Source: Wenjunlia tyrosinilytica (GTDB lineage Bacteria > Actinomycetota > Actinomycetes > Streptomycetales > Streptomycetaceae). From it: DNA of 64,000 nt. Positions 19,184 through 28,335 of this stretch are shown piece by piece. The DNA is taken from the NCBI RefSeq assembly GCF_014646055.1, contig NZ_BMMS01000013.1:78657-142656 (forward strand), given 5' to 3'. The notes beneath the pieces are model-generated. The model had not been told where the DNA came from, made no database searches, and was given only the letters and a program-made list of their open reading frames with translations. Numbering within the stretch: the stretch's first letter is position 1; each line of letters starts with the position of its first letter. The position numbers were made by a program, and so were the translations under genes.

Positions 19184-19231
19184 CGCGCCGGGCCCGCGTG
19201 CGAGGGGCGCGCCGGGCCCGCGTGCGAGGGG
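19184..19231. repeat. 24-bp perfect tandem duplication
   Basis: Two identical 24-bp copies (19184-19207 and 19208-19231) lie between the convergent PH-domain operon and the MidA-type methyltransferase. The unit is GC-only except for two bases and could form part of a bidirectional terminator. Confidence 0.85.
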
Positions 19232-19255
19232 CCCGCGGCTCAGCGCGGCACCCGA

Positions 19256-20257
19256 CTACGCCCGCGCCCCGAACTCCTCCGGGATCTCCATCCCCACGCT
19301 CTGCATCAGCCAGCCGAACGCGCCCAGGCCCGAGGACGACGTCAGCTCCGCCGCCTCGCCCGCGCCGGCCAGGGCGCGGACGTAGGCCGCCGGGTCCGAC
19401 GTCGCCAGGGACAGTGGGGGGCGGGTGCCCGAGATGCCCACAGCGTGGAGGGCCGAGCGCTGCGTGGTCAGGGTCGTCTCCCGGGCCCGCGCCGCCGCGG
19501 CCGACGCGCAGGCGTCCAGGGCCACGTGGGCCGTCAGGTCGCAGGAGCCGTCCGGGACCGGGCGGACCTCCCGGCCTTCCCGGTATCCCGCCAGTGTGCC
19601 GAACGGCGGGCGGGAGCCACGGTCGTGGGCGTAGTCCACCGCCACCGCCAGGCCCCGGCGCAGGGTGCCCACCGTCCGCGCCCAGGCCTCGTCCCTCGGC
19701 AGGCCGATCTCCGCCCGCGTGCCCGGCTCCTCCAGGGGCCACCACCGCCGGAGCCACCGGGCGTCCTCGCCGAGGACCACCCCGCCCAGGCGCTCCTCGC
19801 CGTCCCCCGCGACCTCGACCACCCGGGGAATGCCCTCCGGGTCCACCTCCGCGATCTCCACCGGAACGTTGTCCAGCCATTCGTTGGCGAAGACCAGACC
19901 GGTCACCGACTCCGGAACCCGGGCCGTCCACCTGACCCGCGGGTCCAGCCCCGCCGGGCGGTCCGCCCGCTCCACCGCGTGCACCCGCAGCCGCCCGTCC
20001 AGGCCCCCCAGCGCTTTCACCAGGCCGAGCGCCAGCTCCCCGCGCCCGGCGCCGACGTCCACCACATCCAGCACGGTCGGCCGCCCCAGTGCCGCGTCCA
20101 CGCGGCGCACCAGCTCCGCCACCGCTCCCGCGAACAGCGGGGACGCGTGCACCGAGGTGCGGAAGTGCCCGGCCGGGCCCTCCGCGCGCCGGAAGAAGCC
20201 CTGTTCGCCGTAGAGCGCCCGCTCGGTCGCGGCCCGCCAGCCGGTCCATTCGTTCAT
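19256..20257 (-). CDS. SAM-dependent methyltransferase, MidA/NDUFAF7 family
   Basis: A 333-residue class I methyltransferase. The SAM motif is [15 protein letters not shown] at about residue 65, and the family hallmark [13 protein letters not shown] (compare NE-x-x-D-A-x-P-V in MidA proteins) lies near residue 123. Mitochondrial NDUFAF7 dimethylates an arginine of the NuoD homologue NDUFS2. Here nuoD2, which retains that arginine, is two genes away on the same strand. The start MNEWTGW is 103 bp from the divergent sensor kinase, with a TACTGT -10 about 9 nt upstream. The target is inferred, not shown. Confidence 0.8.
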   Translation of the reverse strand: MNEWTGWRAATERALYGEQGFFRRAEGPAGHFRTSVHASPLFAGAVAELVRRVDAALGRPTVLDVVDVGAGRGELALGLVKALGGLDGRLRVHAVERADRPAGLDPRVRWTARVPESVTGLVFANEWLDNVPVEIAEVDPEGIPRVVEVAGDGEERLGGVVLGEDARWLRRWWPLEEPGTRAEIGLPRDEAWARTVGTLRRGLAVAVDYAHDRGSRPPFGTLAGYREGREVRPVPDGSCDLTAHVALDACASAAAARARETTLTTQRSALHAVGISGTRPPLSLATSDPAAYVRALAGAGEAAELTSSSGLGAFGWLMQSVGMEIPEEFGARA

Positions 20258-20347
20258 CGTTGGATTACAGTACTGGTCACACCTCTCCGACCTGGGGAGT
20301 AGGCGGGATCGCTCTACCGGTTGACCCCGGGACGTGTCTTCCTTGCC

Positions 20348-20353
20348 TACTCT
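20348..20353 (+). promoter_or_regulatory. -10 box TACTCT of the leaderless sensor kinase mRNA
   Basis: TACTCT is followed by 7 nt and the GTG at 20361. This geometry decides between GTG 20361 and the in-frame GTG at 20334. Confidence 0.5.
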
Positions 20354-20360
20354 GGGTTAC

Positions 20361-21569
20361 GTGCAACGTCTCTACGCCTTCATCCGCAAGCACCCCACCG
20401 GAGTGGACGCCTTCTGGGCCGTCCTCCTCTTCGGTGCGTCGGCGCTCTCCGGCATCGGCTTGTACAGCCAGGGCAAGGGGACATGGTGGGGCTGGATCCC
20501 CATCGCCGTCGCCCAGACCCTCGTGGTGACGCTGCGGCGTCGCTGTCCCGAGAAGATGCTCCTGCTGGCGATGGCGCTGGGGCTCGGCCAACTCGTGCTC
20601 GACGTCCAGCCCAACGCGGGCGACTTCGCGATGCTGATGATCATCAATACCGTCGCCAGCGGTGACAACCGCAAGTACTCGCGGATCGCGCTCGTCGGCG
20701 GCCTGGCCGCCTCCACCATCGCCACCCTTCGCTGGCCCAACGGCCCGGACGGCGTACACGCCACCCTCGTCCAGTCCGTCTTCCAGACGGTCGTGATGAC
20801 CATCCCCTTCGCCCTCGCGTGGGTGCTGGGCGACTCCTTCCGCACCCGCCGCGCGTACTACGCCGAGCTGGAGGAGCGGGCCGCGCGGCTGGAGCGCGAG
20901 CGCGAGGCGCAGTCCAAGGTGGCCGTCGCCGCCGAGCGGGCCCGCATCGCCCGCGAGCTCCACGACGTGGTGGCGCACAACGTCTCGGTCATGATCGTTC
21001 AGGCGGACGGTGCCGCCTACGTTCTCGACGCCTCCCCCGACCAGGCCAAGCAGGCGCTCGAGACCATCTCCTCCACCGGCCGCCAGGCCCTGGCGGAGAT
21101 GCGGCGCCTGCTCGGCGTGCTGAGATCCTCCGACGGCGACGGCGGCGAGTACGTCCCGCAGCCCGGCGTGGACCAGCTCACCGACCTCGTCGAGCAGTGC
21201 CGCGGTGCCGGGCTGCCGGTGAACTTCCAGGTGGACGGAGCCCCCCGCCCCCTGCCCAAGGGCGTGGAGCTGACCGCCTACCGGATCGTTCAGGAGGCGC
21301 TCACCAACACCCGCAAGCACGGTGGCCCGGCGGCGCGCGCCATGGTCCGCCTGACCTACGGAGACGCCGATCTCGGCATGCTCATCGAGGACGACGGCAG
21401 GGGCGCGGAGCACGCGCTCTACAGCGCGGGCGGGGCCGACGGCCTCGGTCACGGCCTGATCGGCATGCGGGAGCGGATAGGCATGGTCGGCGGCACCCTG
21501 GACGCCGGGCCGCGGCCGGGCGGGGGCTTCCGGATCACCGCCGTGCTCCCCTTGAAGGCCATCCGCTGA
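20361..21569 (+). CDS. Sensor histidine kinase, NarL/DesK-type (HisKA_3)
   Basis: A 402-residue membrane kinase. About five helices occupy residues 15-165, with almost no periplasmic loop, so the signal is probably sensed in the membrane. A short coiled coil leads into the phospho-acceptor box ERARIARELHDVVAHNVSVM with its His. The ATP-binding domain shows ALTNTRKHG, EDDGRGAEH and GHGLIGMRERIGMVGG. It is paired with the response regulator 73 bp downstream. The stimulus is unknown. Confidence 0.9.
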   Translation: MQRLYAFIRKHPTGVDAFWAVLLFGASALSGIGLYSQGKGTWWGWIPIAVAQTLVVTLRRRCPEKMLLLAMALGLGQLVLDVQPNAGDFAMLMIINTVASGDNRKYSRIALVGGLAASTIATLRWPNGPDGVHATLVQSVFQTVVMTIPFALAWVLGDSFRTRRAYYAELEERAARLEREREAQSKVAVAAERARIARELHDVVAHNVSVMIVQADGAAYVLDASPDQAKQALETISSTGRQALAEMRRLLGVLRSSDGDGGEYVPQPGVDQLTDLVEQCRGAGLPVNFQVDGAPRPLPKGVELTAYRIVQEALTNTRKHGGPAARAMVRLTYGDADLGMLIEDDGRGAEHALYSAGGADGLGHGLIGMRERIGMVGGTLDAGPRPGGGFRITAVLPLKAIR

Positions 21570-21642
21570 ACCCCCGCCGAGCCGCCGCCCGACCCCCTCG
21601 CCGACCGCCGCGATCCGAACCACGACAGGAGTTCCGAGTCCC

Positions 21643-22329
21643 ATGACGATCCGCGTGATGCTCGTCGACGACCAGGTGTTGCTGCGCACCGGTTTCCGTA
21701 TGGTGCTGCAGGCCCAGCCCGACATGGAGGTCGTCGCCGAGGCCGGAAACGGCGCCGAGGCCCTGGAGGTGCTGCGTTCCACCGCCGTGGACGTCGTGCT
21801 GATGGATGTGCGGATGCCGCGCATGGACGGGGTGGAGGCCACCCGGGCGATATGCGACGGGCACGGGGGCGATCCGGAGCGGCCGGGGCCGCGGGTGCTG
21901 ATCCTCACCACCTTCGACCTCGACGAGTACGCGTTCTCCGCGCTCAAGGCGGGGGCGAGCGGCTTCATGCTCAAGGACGTCCCGCCCGGTGAGCTGCTGG
22001 CCGCGATCCGCTCCGTGCACTCCGGCGACGCCGTGGTCGCGCCGACGACGACCCGCCGCCTGCTGGACCGCTTCGCCCCGATGCTGCCCAGCTCCAAGGA
22101 GCCAGAACGCCCCGAGCTGGGACGGCTCACCGAGCGGGAGCGGGAGGTGCTCATGCTCGTCGCCCAGGGCCTGTCCAACGGGGAGATCGCCAGGAAGCTG
22201 GTGCTGTCCGAGGCCACCGTGAAGACCCACGTCGGCCGCATCCTGACCAAACTGGGCCTGCGCGACCGCGTCCAGGCCGTCGTCCTCGCCTACGAGACCG
22301 GGCTGGTCCAGGCCGGAGGCGCTCGCTGA
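21643..22329 (+). CDS. Response regulator, NarL/FixJ family
   Basis: A 228-residue two-domain regulator. The receiver has the phosphorylation Asp in VDVVLMDVRMPRMDG at about residue 54 and the conserved Lys in GFMLKDVPPGELL. The C-terminal LuxR-type helix-turn-helix is LTEREREVLMLVAQGLSNGEIARKLVLSE in two stretches. AGGAG lies about 13 nt before the ATG. It is probably co-transcribed with the kinase. Confidence 0.92.
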   Translation: MTIRVMLVDDQVLLRTGFRMVLQAQPDMEVVAEAGNGAEALEVLRSTAVDVVLMDVRMPRMDGVEATRAICDGHGGDPERPGPRVLILTTFDLDEYAFSALKAGASGFMLKDVPPGELLAAIRSVHSGDAVVAPTTTRRLLDRFAPMLPSSKEPERPELGRLTEREREVLMLVAQGLSNGEIARKLVLSEATVKTHVGRILTKLGLRDRVQAVVLAYETGLVQAGGAR

Positions 22330-22372
22330 CGCGCCGTGCCCGCCCAGGGCACCGCCCTCCGCCCGCGCTCCG

Positions 22373-22378
22373 TACGAT
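22373..22378 (+). promoter_or_regulatory. Possible -10 box of the panC-nad-coaX operon
   Basis: TACGAT lies 55 nt before the first gene of the cluster. It would give a leader of about 49 nt carrying GGAAGG at 22418-22423. Confidence 0.4.
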
Positions 22379-22433
22379 GGGGACCTGAGACGTCCGGTAC
22401 CCCTCGCGGACTGGAACGGAAGGTCAGACTGAG

Positions 22434-23375
22434 GTGAACGCCATTCCCGGGTCCCCGAGGCCGTCCGGCGGCCGACCGCCGAGAAGCGCCGGCGACCGGC
22501 CCGCAAGGCTCGATGTCGGTGTCGTCGGCGCGGGCCGGGTGGGGCCCGCGCTCGCCGCCGCGCTCAAGCTCGCCGGGCACCGCCCCGTAGCCGCGTCGGG
22601 GGTCTCCGACGCCTCCCGCCGCCGGGCCGACGAACTCCTGCCCGATGTGCCCCTGGTCGAGCCCGCTGAGGTCATGGCCAGGTCCGATCTGGTCCTGCTG
22701 ACCGTGCCGGACGACGCCCTTCCCGATCTGGTCTCGGGCCTCGCCTCCACGGGGGCGGTGCGGCCCGGACAGATCGTGGTGCACACCTCGGGCCGCTTCG
22801 GCGTCGGCGTCCTCGAACCCGCCCTGCGCGCGGGCGCCCTGCCGCTCGCCCTGCACCCCGCCATGACGTTCACCGGCACCTCGGTCGACGTCGCCAGGCT
22901 CGCCGGGTGCCCCTTCGGGGTCACCGCCCCCGAGCAGCTGCGGCTCGCGGCCGAGGCGCTCGTGGTGGAGATGGGCGGCGAACCCGAGTGGATCGAGGAG
23001 GACAGGCGCCCGCTCTACCACGCGGCCCTCGCCCATGGCGCCAACCACCTCGTCACCCTCGTCGCCCAGTCGATGGAGCTGCTTTCCGAGGCGGGTGTCG
23101 CCGCGCCCGGCCGCATGCTGGGCCCCCTGCTCGGCGCCGCCCTCGACAACGCCCTCAGATCCGGTGACGCGGCCCTGACCGGCCCGGTCGCCCGCGGCGA
23201 CGCGGGGACCGTCGCCGCCCATGTGGAGGAGCTGCGCCGCGTCTCGCCGCAGGCGCTGAGCTCCTATCTGGCGATGGCCCGCGCCACCGCCGACCGAGCG
23301 CTGGCCAACGGCATGCTGAAGCCGGAGCTGGCCCAAGACCTGCTGGAAGTGCTGGCGGACGGAGGGGCACGCTGA
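22434..23375 (+). CDS. Rossmann-fold/DUF2520 oxidoreductase preceding panC
   Basis: A 313-residue protein with an NAD(P)-binding Rossmann domain ([18 protein letters not shown] at about 24-41) and a helical C-terminal DUF2520 domain beginning near [11 protein letters not shown], the 6-phosphogluconate-dehydrogenase-like fold also found in ketopantoate reductases. Its stop overlaps the panC start by one base. A role as ketopantoate reductase, the step just before PanC, is a reasonable inference because PanG-type non-canonical reductases exist, but it is not proven. The GTG start follows GGAAGG. Confidence 0.8.
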   Translation: MNAIPGSPRPSGGRPPRSAGDRPARLDVGVVGAGRVGPALAAALKLAGHRPVAASGVSDASRRRADELLPDVPLVEPAEVMARSDLVLLTVPDDALPDLVSGLASTGAVRPGQIVVHTSGRFGVGVLEPALRAGALPLALHPAMTFTGTSVDVARLAGCPFGVTAPEQLRLAAEALVVEMGGEPEWIEEDRRPLYHAALAHGANHLVTLVAQSMELLSEAGVAAPGRMLGPLLGAALDNALRSGDAALTGPVARGDAGTVAAHVEELRRVSPQALSSYLAMARATADRALANGMLKPELAQDLLEVLADGGAR

Positions 23376-24313
23376 TGGCCGGGGAGCTGGTTCTGGCGCG
23401 GACGAAGGAAGAGCTGGGCGGCCTGCTGGGCCGCGCACGGTCCGGCGGCGACACGGCCGTCGTGATGACCATGGGCGCCCTGCACGAAGGCCATGCCACG
23501 CTCATCAGGAGCGCCCGCGAGCGCGTCGGGCACGTGGGCAGGGTCGTCGTGACCGTCTTCGTCAACCCCTTGCAGTTCGGTCCCGGCGAGGACCTGGACC
23601 GCTACCCGCGCACCCTGGACGCCGACCTCGCGCTGGCGGGGCAGGCGGGCGCGGACATCGTCTTCGCCCCCGCCGCCTCCGAGATCTACCCGGACGGTGA
23701 GCCGCAGGTGCGCATCTGCGCGGGCCCGATGGGAGAGCGGCTGGAGGGCGCGCACCGCCCCGGGCACTTCGACGGCATGCTCACCGTGGTCTCCAAGCTC
23801 CTCCATCTCACCAGCCCCGACCTCGCCTTCTACGGACAGAAGGACGGCCAGCAGCTCGCGCTGATCCGGCGGATGGCCACCGACCTCGACCTGCCCGTCG
23901 AGATCGTCGGCGTCCCCACCGTCCGCGAGCCCGACGGCCTGGCGCTGTCCAGCCGCAACCGCTACCTGTCCGCGCGGGAGCGCGAGAGCGCGCTGGCCCT
24001 GTCCCGCGCCCTGTTCGCGGGCCGGGACGCCGCCGAGGGCCGCGGCGCCGCCGAGGCGGGGGCTTCGGCCGGAACGGACGCGGGCGGGCCCGACGCCGTG
24101 CGCGCCGCCGCCCGCGAGGTGCTGGACGAGGAGTCCGGCATCACCGTCGACTACCTCGCCCTCGTCGACCCGCGGGACTTCACGGACGTCACGGGCGACC
24201 ACAGCGGAGACGCCGTGCTCGCCGTTGCCGCGAGGGTCGGCGCCACCCGGCTCATAGACAACACCCCCGTGACTCTCGGACCCCAAGGACCCGGACGGCG
24301 CCACGATGCCTGA
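23375..24313 (+). CDS. panC: Pantothenate synthetase
   Basis: PanC condenses pantoate and beta-alanine using ATP. Family signatures are [16 protein letters not shown] (HxGH), [34 protein letters not shown] and [10 protein letters not shown] (the KMSKS-like loop). The 312-residue protein has an Ala/Gly-rich insertion at about 218-240 compared with E. coli. The stop lies 8 bp inside nadB. Confidence 0.95.
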   Translation: MAGELVLARTKEELGGLLGRARSGGDTAVVMTMGALHEGHATLIRSARERVGHVGRVVVTVFVNPLQFGPGEDLDRYPRTLDADLALAGQAGADIVFAPAASEIYPDGEPQVRICAGPMGERLEGAHRPGHFDGMLTVVSKLLHLTSPDLAFYGQKDGQQLALIRRMATDLDLPVEIVGVPTVREPDGLALSSRNRYLSARERESALALSRALFAGRDAAEGRGAAEAGASAGTDAGGPDAVRAAAREVLDEESGITVDYLALVDPRDFTDVTGDHSGDAVLAVAARVGATRLIDNTPVTLGPQGPGRRHDA

Positions 24314-26078
24314 CACTCCCGCGATACCCCTGCGGCTCAACGCTCCCGCGCACGGCTGGGCCGCCCGGGCGGACGTCGTCGTCATCGGCTCCGGAGTCGC
24401 CGGGCTCACCGCCGCCCTGCGCTGCGCCGCCGAGGGCGCGAAGGTGCTCATCGTCACCAAGGCGCTGCTGGACGACGGTTCCACCCGCTGGGCGCAGGGC
24501 GGGATCGCCGCCGCGCTCGGTGAGGGCGACACCCCCGCGCAGCACCTGTCCGACACCCTCGTGGCGGGCGCGGGCCTGTGCGACGAGGAGGCGGTCCGGA
24601 CCCTGGTGACCGAGGGGCCGGACGCGGTGCGGCGCCTGATCGCCACCGGGGCCACGTTCGACACGGGCGAGGACGGGGCGATCCTGCTCACCCGCGAGGG
24701 CGGCCACCACCGCCGCCGTATCGCCCACGCGGGCGGTGACGCCACGGGCGCGGAGATCTCCAGGGCGCTGGTCGAGGCGGTGCGCGCCGCGGGGATCGAG
24801 ACGATCGAGAACGCCCTCGTCCTGGACCTGCTCACCGACGCCGACGGCCGCACCGCCGGGGTCACCCTCCATGTGATGGGCGAGGGCCAGCGCGACGGTG
24901 TCGGCGCGGTCCGTGCCCGCGCCGTGGTCCTGGCCACGGGCGGTATGGGCCAGGTGTTCTCCGCGACCACCAACCCCGCCGTCTCCACCGGGGACGGCGT
25001 CGCTCTGGCGCTGCGCGCGGGGGCGGAGGTCTCGGACCTGGAGTTCGTGCAGTTCCACCCCACGGTGCTCTTCCTCGGCGCCGGCGCCGAGGGTCAGCAG
25101 CCGCTCGTGTCGGAGGCCGTGCGCGGCGAGGGCGCCCACCTGGTGGACGCCGACGGGGTCCGGTTCATGGTGGGGCAGCACGAGCTCGCCGAGCTGGCGC
25201 CGCGTGACATCGTGGCCAAGGGCATCATGCGGCGGATGCTGGAGACGGGCGCCGAGCACATGTACCTGGATGCCCGGCACTTCGGCGCACGGATGTGGGA
25301 GGAGCGCTTCCCGACGATCCTGGCCGCGTGCCGCTCGCACGGCATCGACCCGGTGACCGAGCCGATCCCCGTGGCGCCCGCCGCCCACTACGCCAGCGGT
25401 GGCGTCCGCACCGACCTGCGCGGCCGCACCACCGTCGCCGGGCTGTACGCGTGCGGGGAGGTCGCCTGCACGGGTGTGCACGGGGCCAACCGGCTCGCCT
25501 CCAACTCCCTGCTCGAAGGCCTCGTCTTCGCCGAGCGCATCGCCGCCGACATCGTCAACGGTCTCGACGACGGCACCCTCCGTCCGGGTGAGCCGGCGCC
25601 CGCCGGACCGACCGCCGCCGGGCCGACCGCCGAGGCGCCGCTGCCCGAGGCGCCCGTCCGCTACGAGATCCAGCGGATCATGACCGCGGGCGCCGGGGTG
25701 CTCCGCAGCGCCGACAGCCTCAGCAAGGCAGCCGACGGACTGCGCCGCATCGCCGAGCAGGCGCGGGAGGACCTTCGGCGTGACGGCAAGACCGCCCAGC
25801 CGTGCGTAGAGACCTGGGAGGCCGCCAACCTCCACCTGGTCGCGAGCGTCCTCGTGGCCGCCGCGTCCATGCGGGAGGAGACCCGGGGCTGCCACTGGCG
25901 CGAGGACCGGCCCGAGCGCGACGACGACAACTGGCACCGCCACATCGTCACGCGGCTCACTCCTGTGGGCGGTCTGTCCTCGACGATCACCGCCTCCGAG
26001 ACCTTTCCGGCGGTAACCTCCACCACGCCCGCCGCGACCGCCCCTTCCACCTCCCAGGTTTCCAAGGAGCTCCAGTGA
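24306..26078 (+). CDS. nadB: L-aspartate oxidase
   Basis: This FAD enzyme oxidises L-aspartate to iminoaspartate, the first step of NAD synthesis. The 590-residue protein has the FAD motif [12 protein letters not shown] near residue 27, the active-site [13 protein letters not shown] block, HPTVLF, and the FAD-binding end [17 protein letters not shown]. An Ala/Pro/Gly-rich linker at about 425-445 separates the C-terminal helical domain. The start overlaps panC by 8 bp. NadA is not in this window. Confidence 0.94.
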   Translation: MPDTPAIPLRLNAPAHGWAARADVVVIGSGVAGLTAALRCAAEGAKVLIVTKALLDDGSTRWAQGGIAAALGEGDTPAQHLSDTLVAGAGLCDEEAVRTLVTEGPDAVRRLIATGATFDTGEDGAILLTREGGHHRRRIAHAGGDATGAEISRALVEAVRAAGIETIENALVLDLLTDADGRTAGVTLHVMGEGQRDGVGAVRARAVVLATGGMGQVFSATTNPAVSTGDGVALALRAGAEVSDLEFVQFHPTVLFLGAGAEGQQPLVSEAVRGEGAHLVDADGVRFMVGQHELAELAPRDIVAKGIMRRMLETGAEHMYLDARHFGARMWEERFPTILAACRSHGIDPVTEPIPVAPAAHYASGGVRTDLRGRTTVAGLYACGEVACTGVHGANRLASNSLLEGLVFAERIAADIVNGLDDGTLRPGEPAPAGPTAAGPTAEAPLPEAPVRYEIQRIMTAGAGVLRSADSLSKAADGLRRIAEQAREDLRRDGKTAQPCVETWEAANLHLVASVLVAAASMREETRGCHWREDRPERDDDNWHRHIVTRLTPVGGLSSTITASETFPAVTSTTPAATAPSTSQVSKELQ

Positions 26079-27100
26079 GTACCTCCGACCGCCCCCAGCC
26101 AGTGGACCTTCCGCTGCTCCGGATCGGTGCCCCGTCGAGCGGGGGCGGCGGCTGCGGCGACGCGTGCGGCTGCGGGGACTTCGGCGACGACACCGAGCTC
26201 AGCGCCCTCGAGTGCGGCCTCGACCCGGACCTGGCGCGGCTGCTGGCCGAGGCGGACCTGGACCCCGTCCTGGTCGAGGACATCGCGCACATGGCGATCG
26301 AGGAGGACCTCGACCACGGGGTGGACGTCACCAGCGTCGCCACCGTCCCCGAGGACGCCGTCAGCACGGGCGACTTCACTGCCCGCGAGACCGGAACGGT
26401 CGCCGGTCTGCACATAGCCGAGGCGATCCTGTCGGTGGTGTGCACGGACGAGTTCGAGGTGGAGCGGCACGTCGAGGACGGCGAGCGGGTCGAGGCCGGG
26501 CAGGTGCTGCTGTCCGTGACCACCCGCACCCGTGACCTGCTGACCGGTGAGCGCAGCGCGCTGAACCTGCTGTGCCGCCTGTCCGGCATCGCCACCGCCA
26601 CCCGCGCCTGGGCGGACGTCCTGGAGGGGACGAAGGCGAAGGTGCGCGACACCCGCAAGACGACCCCCGGCCTGCGCGCGCTGGAGAAGTACGCGGTCCG
26701 CTGCGGCGGCGGCGTCAACCACCGTATGTCGCTGTCCGACGCGGCGCTGGTCAAGGACAACCACGTGATCGCGGCGGGCGGGATCGCCGAGGCGTTCAAG
26801 GCGGTGCGCGAGGAGTTCCCCGACCTCCCCGTCGAGGTCGAGGTGGACCGACTGGACCAGATCCCCCCGATCCTGGCCGAGGGCGCGGACCTGATCCTGC
26901 TGGACAACTTCACACCCGAGCAGACCCGCGAGGCCGTCGAACTCGTCGCCGGCCGCGCGATCCTGGAGTCCAGCGGCCGCCTGTCCCTGGACAATGCCCG
27001 CGCCTACGCCGAGACCGGCGTGGACTACCTGGCCGTGGGCGCCCTCACGCACTCCTCGCCGATCCTGGACATCGGCCTCGACCTGCGCACGGTGGACTGA
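26075..27100 (+). CDS. nadC: Nicotinate-nucleotide pyrophosphorylase (quinolinate phosphoribosyltransferase)
   Basis: NadC makes nicotinate mononucleotide from quinolinate and PRPP. Core motifs are EDLDHGVDVTS, RDTRKTTPGLRALEKYAVRCGG in two parts, KDNHV, VEVEVD and the SSGRLSLDNARAYAETGVD end. The 341-residue chain carries about 50 extra N-terminal residues with a Cys cluster, GGGGCGDACGCGDFGDD, absent from the standard enzyme. GTG 26075 overlaps the nadB stop and has AAGGAG upstream. It is followed by the repeated coaX start region. Confidence 0.93.
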   Translation: MSTSDRPQPVDLPLLRIGAPSSGGGGCGDACGCGDFGDDTELSALECGLDPDLARLLAEADLDPVLVEDIAHMAIEEDLDHGVDVTSVATVPEDAVSTGDFTARETGTVAGLHIAEAILSVVCTDEFEVERHVEDGERVEAGQVLLSVTTRTRDLLTGERSALNLLCRLSGIATATRAWADVLEGTKAKVRDTRKTTPGLRALEKYAVRCGGGVNHRMSLSDAALVKDNHVIAAGGIAEAFKAVREEFPDLPVEVEVDRLDQIPPILAEGADLILLDNFTPEQTREAVELVAGRAILESSGRLSLDNARAYAETGVDYLAVGALTHSSPILDIGLDLRTVD

Positions 27101-27104
27101 CCCC

Positions 27105-27218
27105 ATGCTGCTGACCATCGACGTGGGCAACACCCGCCCGCCCGTCTCCCCGCCCACCACCCCAGAGGTGGCCCGTCTCCGCGAGACCGACCGGAAGCGG
27201 TCCTTCCCATGCTCCTGA
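27105..27218 (+). CDS. Small reading frame 1 in the coaX leader repeat
   Basis: A 37-residue frame starting MLLTIDVGNT like CoaX, then PPVSPPTTPEVARLRETDRK. It stops 10 bases past the ATG of the second copy. It could act in translational coupling or attenuation, or be a by-product of the duplication. Expression is unproven and no catalytic domain is present. Confidence 0.35.
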   Translation: MLLTIDVGNTRPPVSPPTTPEVARLRETDRKRSFPCS

Positions 27219-27312
27219 CCATCGACCTTGGCAACACCCGCCTGCCCGTCTGCCCGCCCACCACCCCAGAGGTGGCCCGTCTCCGCGAGACCGACCGGAA
27301 GCGGTCCTTCCC
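27105..27312. repeat. Two 104-bp tandem copies of the coaX 5' end
   Basis: Units 27105-27208 and 27209-27312 each begin with ATG and about 30 bp matching the start of coaX (MLLTIDxGNT), then about 70 bp ending CGGTCCTTCCC immediately before the next ATG. The third start, at 27313, is the real coaX. The two units differ at only a few positions. Because 104 is not a multiple of 3, each copy is in a different frame from the next. Confidence 0.92.
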
Positions 27313-27322
27313 ATGCTCCTGA
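27209..27322 (+). CDS. Small reading frame 2 in the coaX leader repeat
   Basis: A second 37-residue frame, MLLTIDLGNTRLPV followed by the same tail. It terminates 10 bases inside coaX, overlapping its start codon. Ribosomes finishing this frame would be positioned to restart at coaX. Confidence 0.35.
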   Translation: MLLTIDLGNTRLPVCPPTTPEVARLRETDRKRSFPCS

Positions 27323-28110
27323 CCATCGACGTTGGCAACACCCACACCGTGCTCGGCCTCTTCGACGGTGAGGACATCGTCGAGCACTGGCGGATCTCCA
27401 CCGAGGCCCGGCGGACCGCCGACGAACTGGCGGTGCTGCTCCAGGGCCTGATGGGCATGCACCCGCTGCTCGGCGAGGAGCTCGGGGACGGCATCGACGG
27501 CATTTCCATCTGCTCCACGGTCCCCTCCGTGCTGCACGAGCTGCGCGAGGTCACCCGGCGCTACTACGGGGACATCCCCTCCGTCCTGGTCGAGCCCGGC
27601 GTCAAGACTGGTGTGCCGGTCCTCACCGACAACCCCAAGGAGGTCGGCGCCGACCGGGTCATCAACGCCCTGGCCGGCATCCACCTCTACAACGGCCCCT
27701 GCATCGTCGTGGACTTCGGCACCGCCACCACCTTCGACGCGGTCAGTGCGCGCGGTGAGTACGTCGGCGGGGCCATCGCGCCCGGCATCGAGATCTCGGT
27801 GGACGCGCTGGGCGCGCGCGGTGCGCAGCTGCGCAAGATCGAGCTGACCCGGCCGCGCAGCGTCATCGGCAAGAACACCGTCGAGGCGATGCAGTCCGGC
27901 ATCCTCTACGGGTTCGCGGGCCAGGTGGACGGTGTGGTCACCCGGATGGCCACCGAACTGGCCGACGATCCGGAGGAGGTCACCGTGATCGCCACGGGCG
28001 GCCTGGCACCGCTCGTCCTCGGTGAGTCCTCGGTGATCGACGTCCATGAGCCCTGGCTGACCCTGATCGGCCTCCGGCTGGTCTACGAGCGCAACGTCTC
28101 CGTGCCCTAG
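27313..28110 (+). CDS. coaX: Type III pantothenate kinase
   Basis: CoaX phosphorylates pantothenate, the first committed step to coenzyme A. The ASKHA-fold motifs are LLTIDVGNTHTVLGLF at 2-17, GADRVINALAG near 109, VVDFGTATTFDAV near 131 and GGAIAPGIEIS. The length of 265 residues is typical. No separate Shine-Dalgarno is apparent, only GGAAGCGG about 14 nt upstream inside the repeat, so initiation may rely on coupling to the upstream small frames. Confidence 0.94.
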   Translation: MLLTIDVGNTHTVLGLFDGEDIVEHWRISTEARRTADELAVLLQGLMGMHPLLGEELGDGIDGISICSTVPSVLHELREVTRRYYGDIPSVLVEPGVKTGVPVLTDNPKEVGADRVINALAGIHLYNGPCIVVDFGTATTFDAVSARGEYVGGAIAPGIEISVDALGARGAQLRKIELTRPRSVIGKNTVEAMQSGILYGFAGQVDGVVTRMATELADDPEEVTVIATGGLAPLVLGESSVIDVHEPWLTLIGLRLVYERNVSVP

Positions 28111-28322
28111 CCGCCCCGCCGCCGGTGGCCCGAGGCGGGCCGCCGCCGACCACATGCCTCCCTCCCCACCCAAGGGCCCCACCCACCCCTTGGTCCCCAC
28201 CCTGGTCCCCGCTCTCGTCCCCGCTCGTCGTCCTCGCTCCCGGCTCTGGTCACTGCCCCGGGCACACGATCAGCAAATCGTGACGCGCCGTCTGATTCGC
28301 CGGTATTTGTCCTGATTTGACG

Positions 28323-28328
28323 TAGAGT
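28323..28328 (+). promoter_or_regulatory. -10 box TAGAGT of a leaderless mRNA
   Basis: TAGAGT is followed by 7 nt and the ATG at 28336. TTGACG immediately upstream is too close to be its -35. Confidence 0.5.
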
Positions 28329-28335
28329 CGGAACC

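Noticed and set aside
20321..20326. TTGACC as -35 for the sensor kinase promoter
   Set aside because: The distance to TACTCT is 21 bp, too long for a normal spacer, so only the -10 is listed.
27105..27312. A short CRISPR-like array
   Set aside because: Only two units, 104 bp long, beginning with the coaX start; no unique spacers and no cas genes.
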